Assembly (NCBI RefSeq): GCF_014529535.1
Contig: NW_023503293.1
Span: forward strand, 2,512,507 to 2,576,506
DNA length: 64,000 nt
From: Bradysia coprophila
Taxonomy: Eukaryota; Arthropoda; Insecta; Diptera; Sciaridae
Direction of reading: 5' to 3'
The position numbers were made by a program, and so were the translations under genes. Shown here one piece after another: positions 63,836 to 64,000 of the stretch. The first letter of the stretch is position 1. The number at the start of each line of letters is the position of its first letter. The notes under the pieces are model-generated. The model worked only from the letters and a program-made list of their open reading frames with translations. It was not told the DNA's origin and made no database searches.

Positions 63836-64000
63836 TGATGCAAGTAGTCTGATCTGATAACTCGATCACCATTTTAAAACATTTTATTGAATTGATTTTT
63901 GATCTTCGAAATGTCCTAATTTTTTTGTTCCTTTTTGAGTATTGTTTTCTGGAAAAAGTTCATGTAAAATTTCATCAATCAATATTGTAAAATCTCAATT

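Noticed and set aside
1..64000. CRISPR arrays, bacterial operons or rRNA genes
   Set aside because: No regularly spaced repeats, Shine-Dalgarno-linked ORFs or rRNA-like segments were seen; the gene structure is eukaryotic.

Overview
This window is nuclear DNA from an insect, most likely a fly or gnat (order Diptera). It is AT-rich, its genes have short GT-AG introns of about 50-90 bp mixed with longer ones, and it is full of hairpin-forming repeats. The gene set includes aftiphilin, a C2H2 zinc-finger protein and an INO80D-like protein. The order is inferred from gene style only; a mycophagous gnat (Sciaroidea) would fit the first gene, but nothing in the sequence fixes the species.

Layout. 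At 193-1529 (+) lies a complete three-exon gene for a secreted bicupin oxalate decarboxylase-like enzyme, a family known mainly from bacteria and fungi. It has a TATA box and initiator, a signal-peptide exon, two short introns (one GC-AG) and a polyadenylation signal, so it looks like a domesticated horizontally acquired gene. From about 1.6 to 22 kb I see no supported protein gene, only small hairpins, dispersed repeats and one 771-bp composite palindrome. Aftiphilin fills 29805-22083 (-): five exons join in perfect phase to give 1231 residues. A zinc-finger gene (32708-35677, +, eight exons, about ten fingers) lies head-to-head with aftiphilin, about 2.9 kb apart. An INO80D-like gene (43654-48936, +, six exons seen) follows. 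Its first visible exon has no clear start and is phase-matched to a perfect GTAAGT donor at the apparent stop of the zinc-finger ORF, so the two may be one 1299-residue gene. From 49 kb to the end the window is mobile-element remnants: a Foldback-like element whose long inverted arms are tandem repeats (55104-57025), two more elements with terminal inverted repeats, nested palindromes, tRNA-like SINE remnants and a broken coding fragment at 63.5 kb.

The genes do not form one pathway. Aftiphilin works in clathrin/AP-1 traffic, the zinc-finger and INO80D-like proteins are nuclear, and the bicupin is predicted to be secreted, perhaps into the gut or saliva, to act on oxalate. The most notable points are the domesticated bicupin with an altered active-site lid, the possible zinc-finger/INO80D chimera, and several palindromic elements that do not fit simple MITE architecture.
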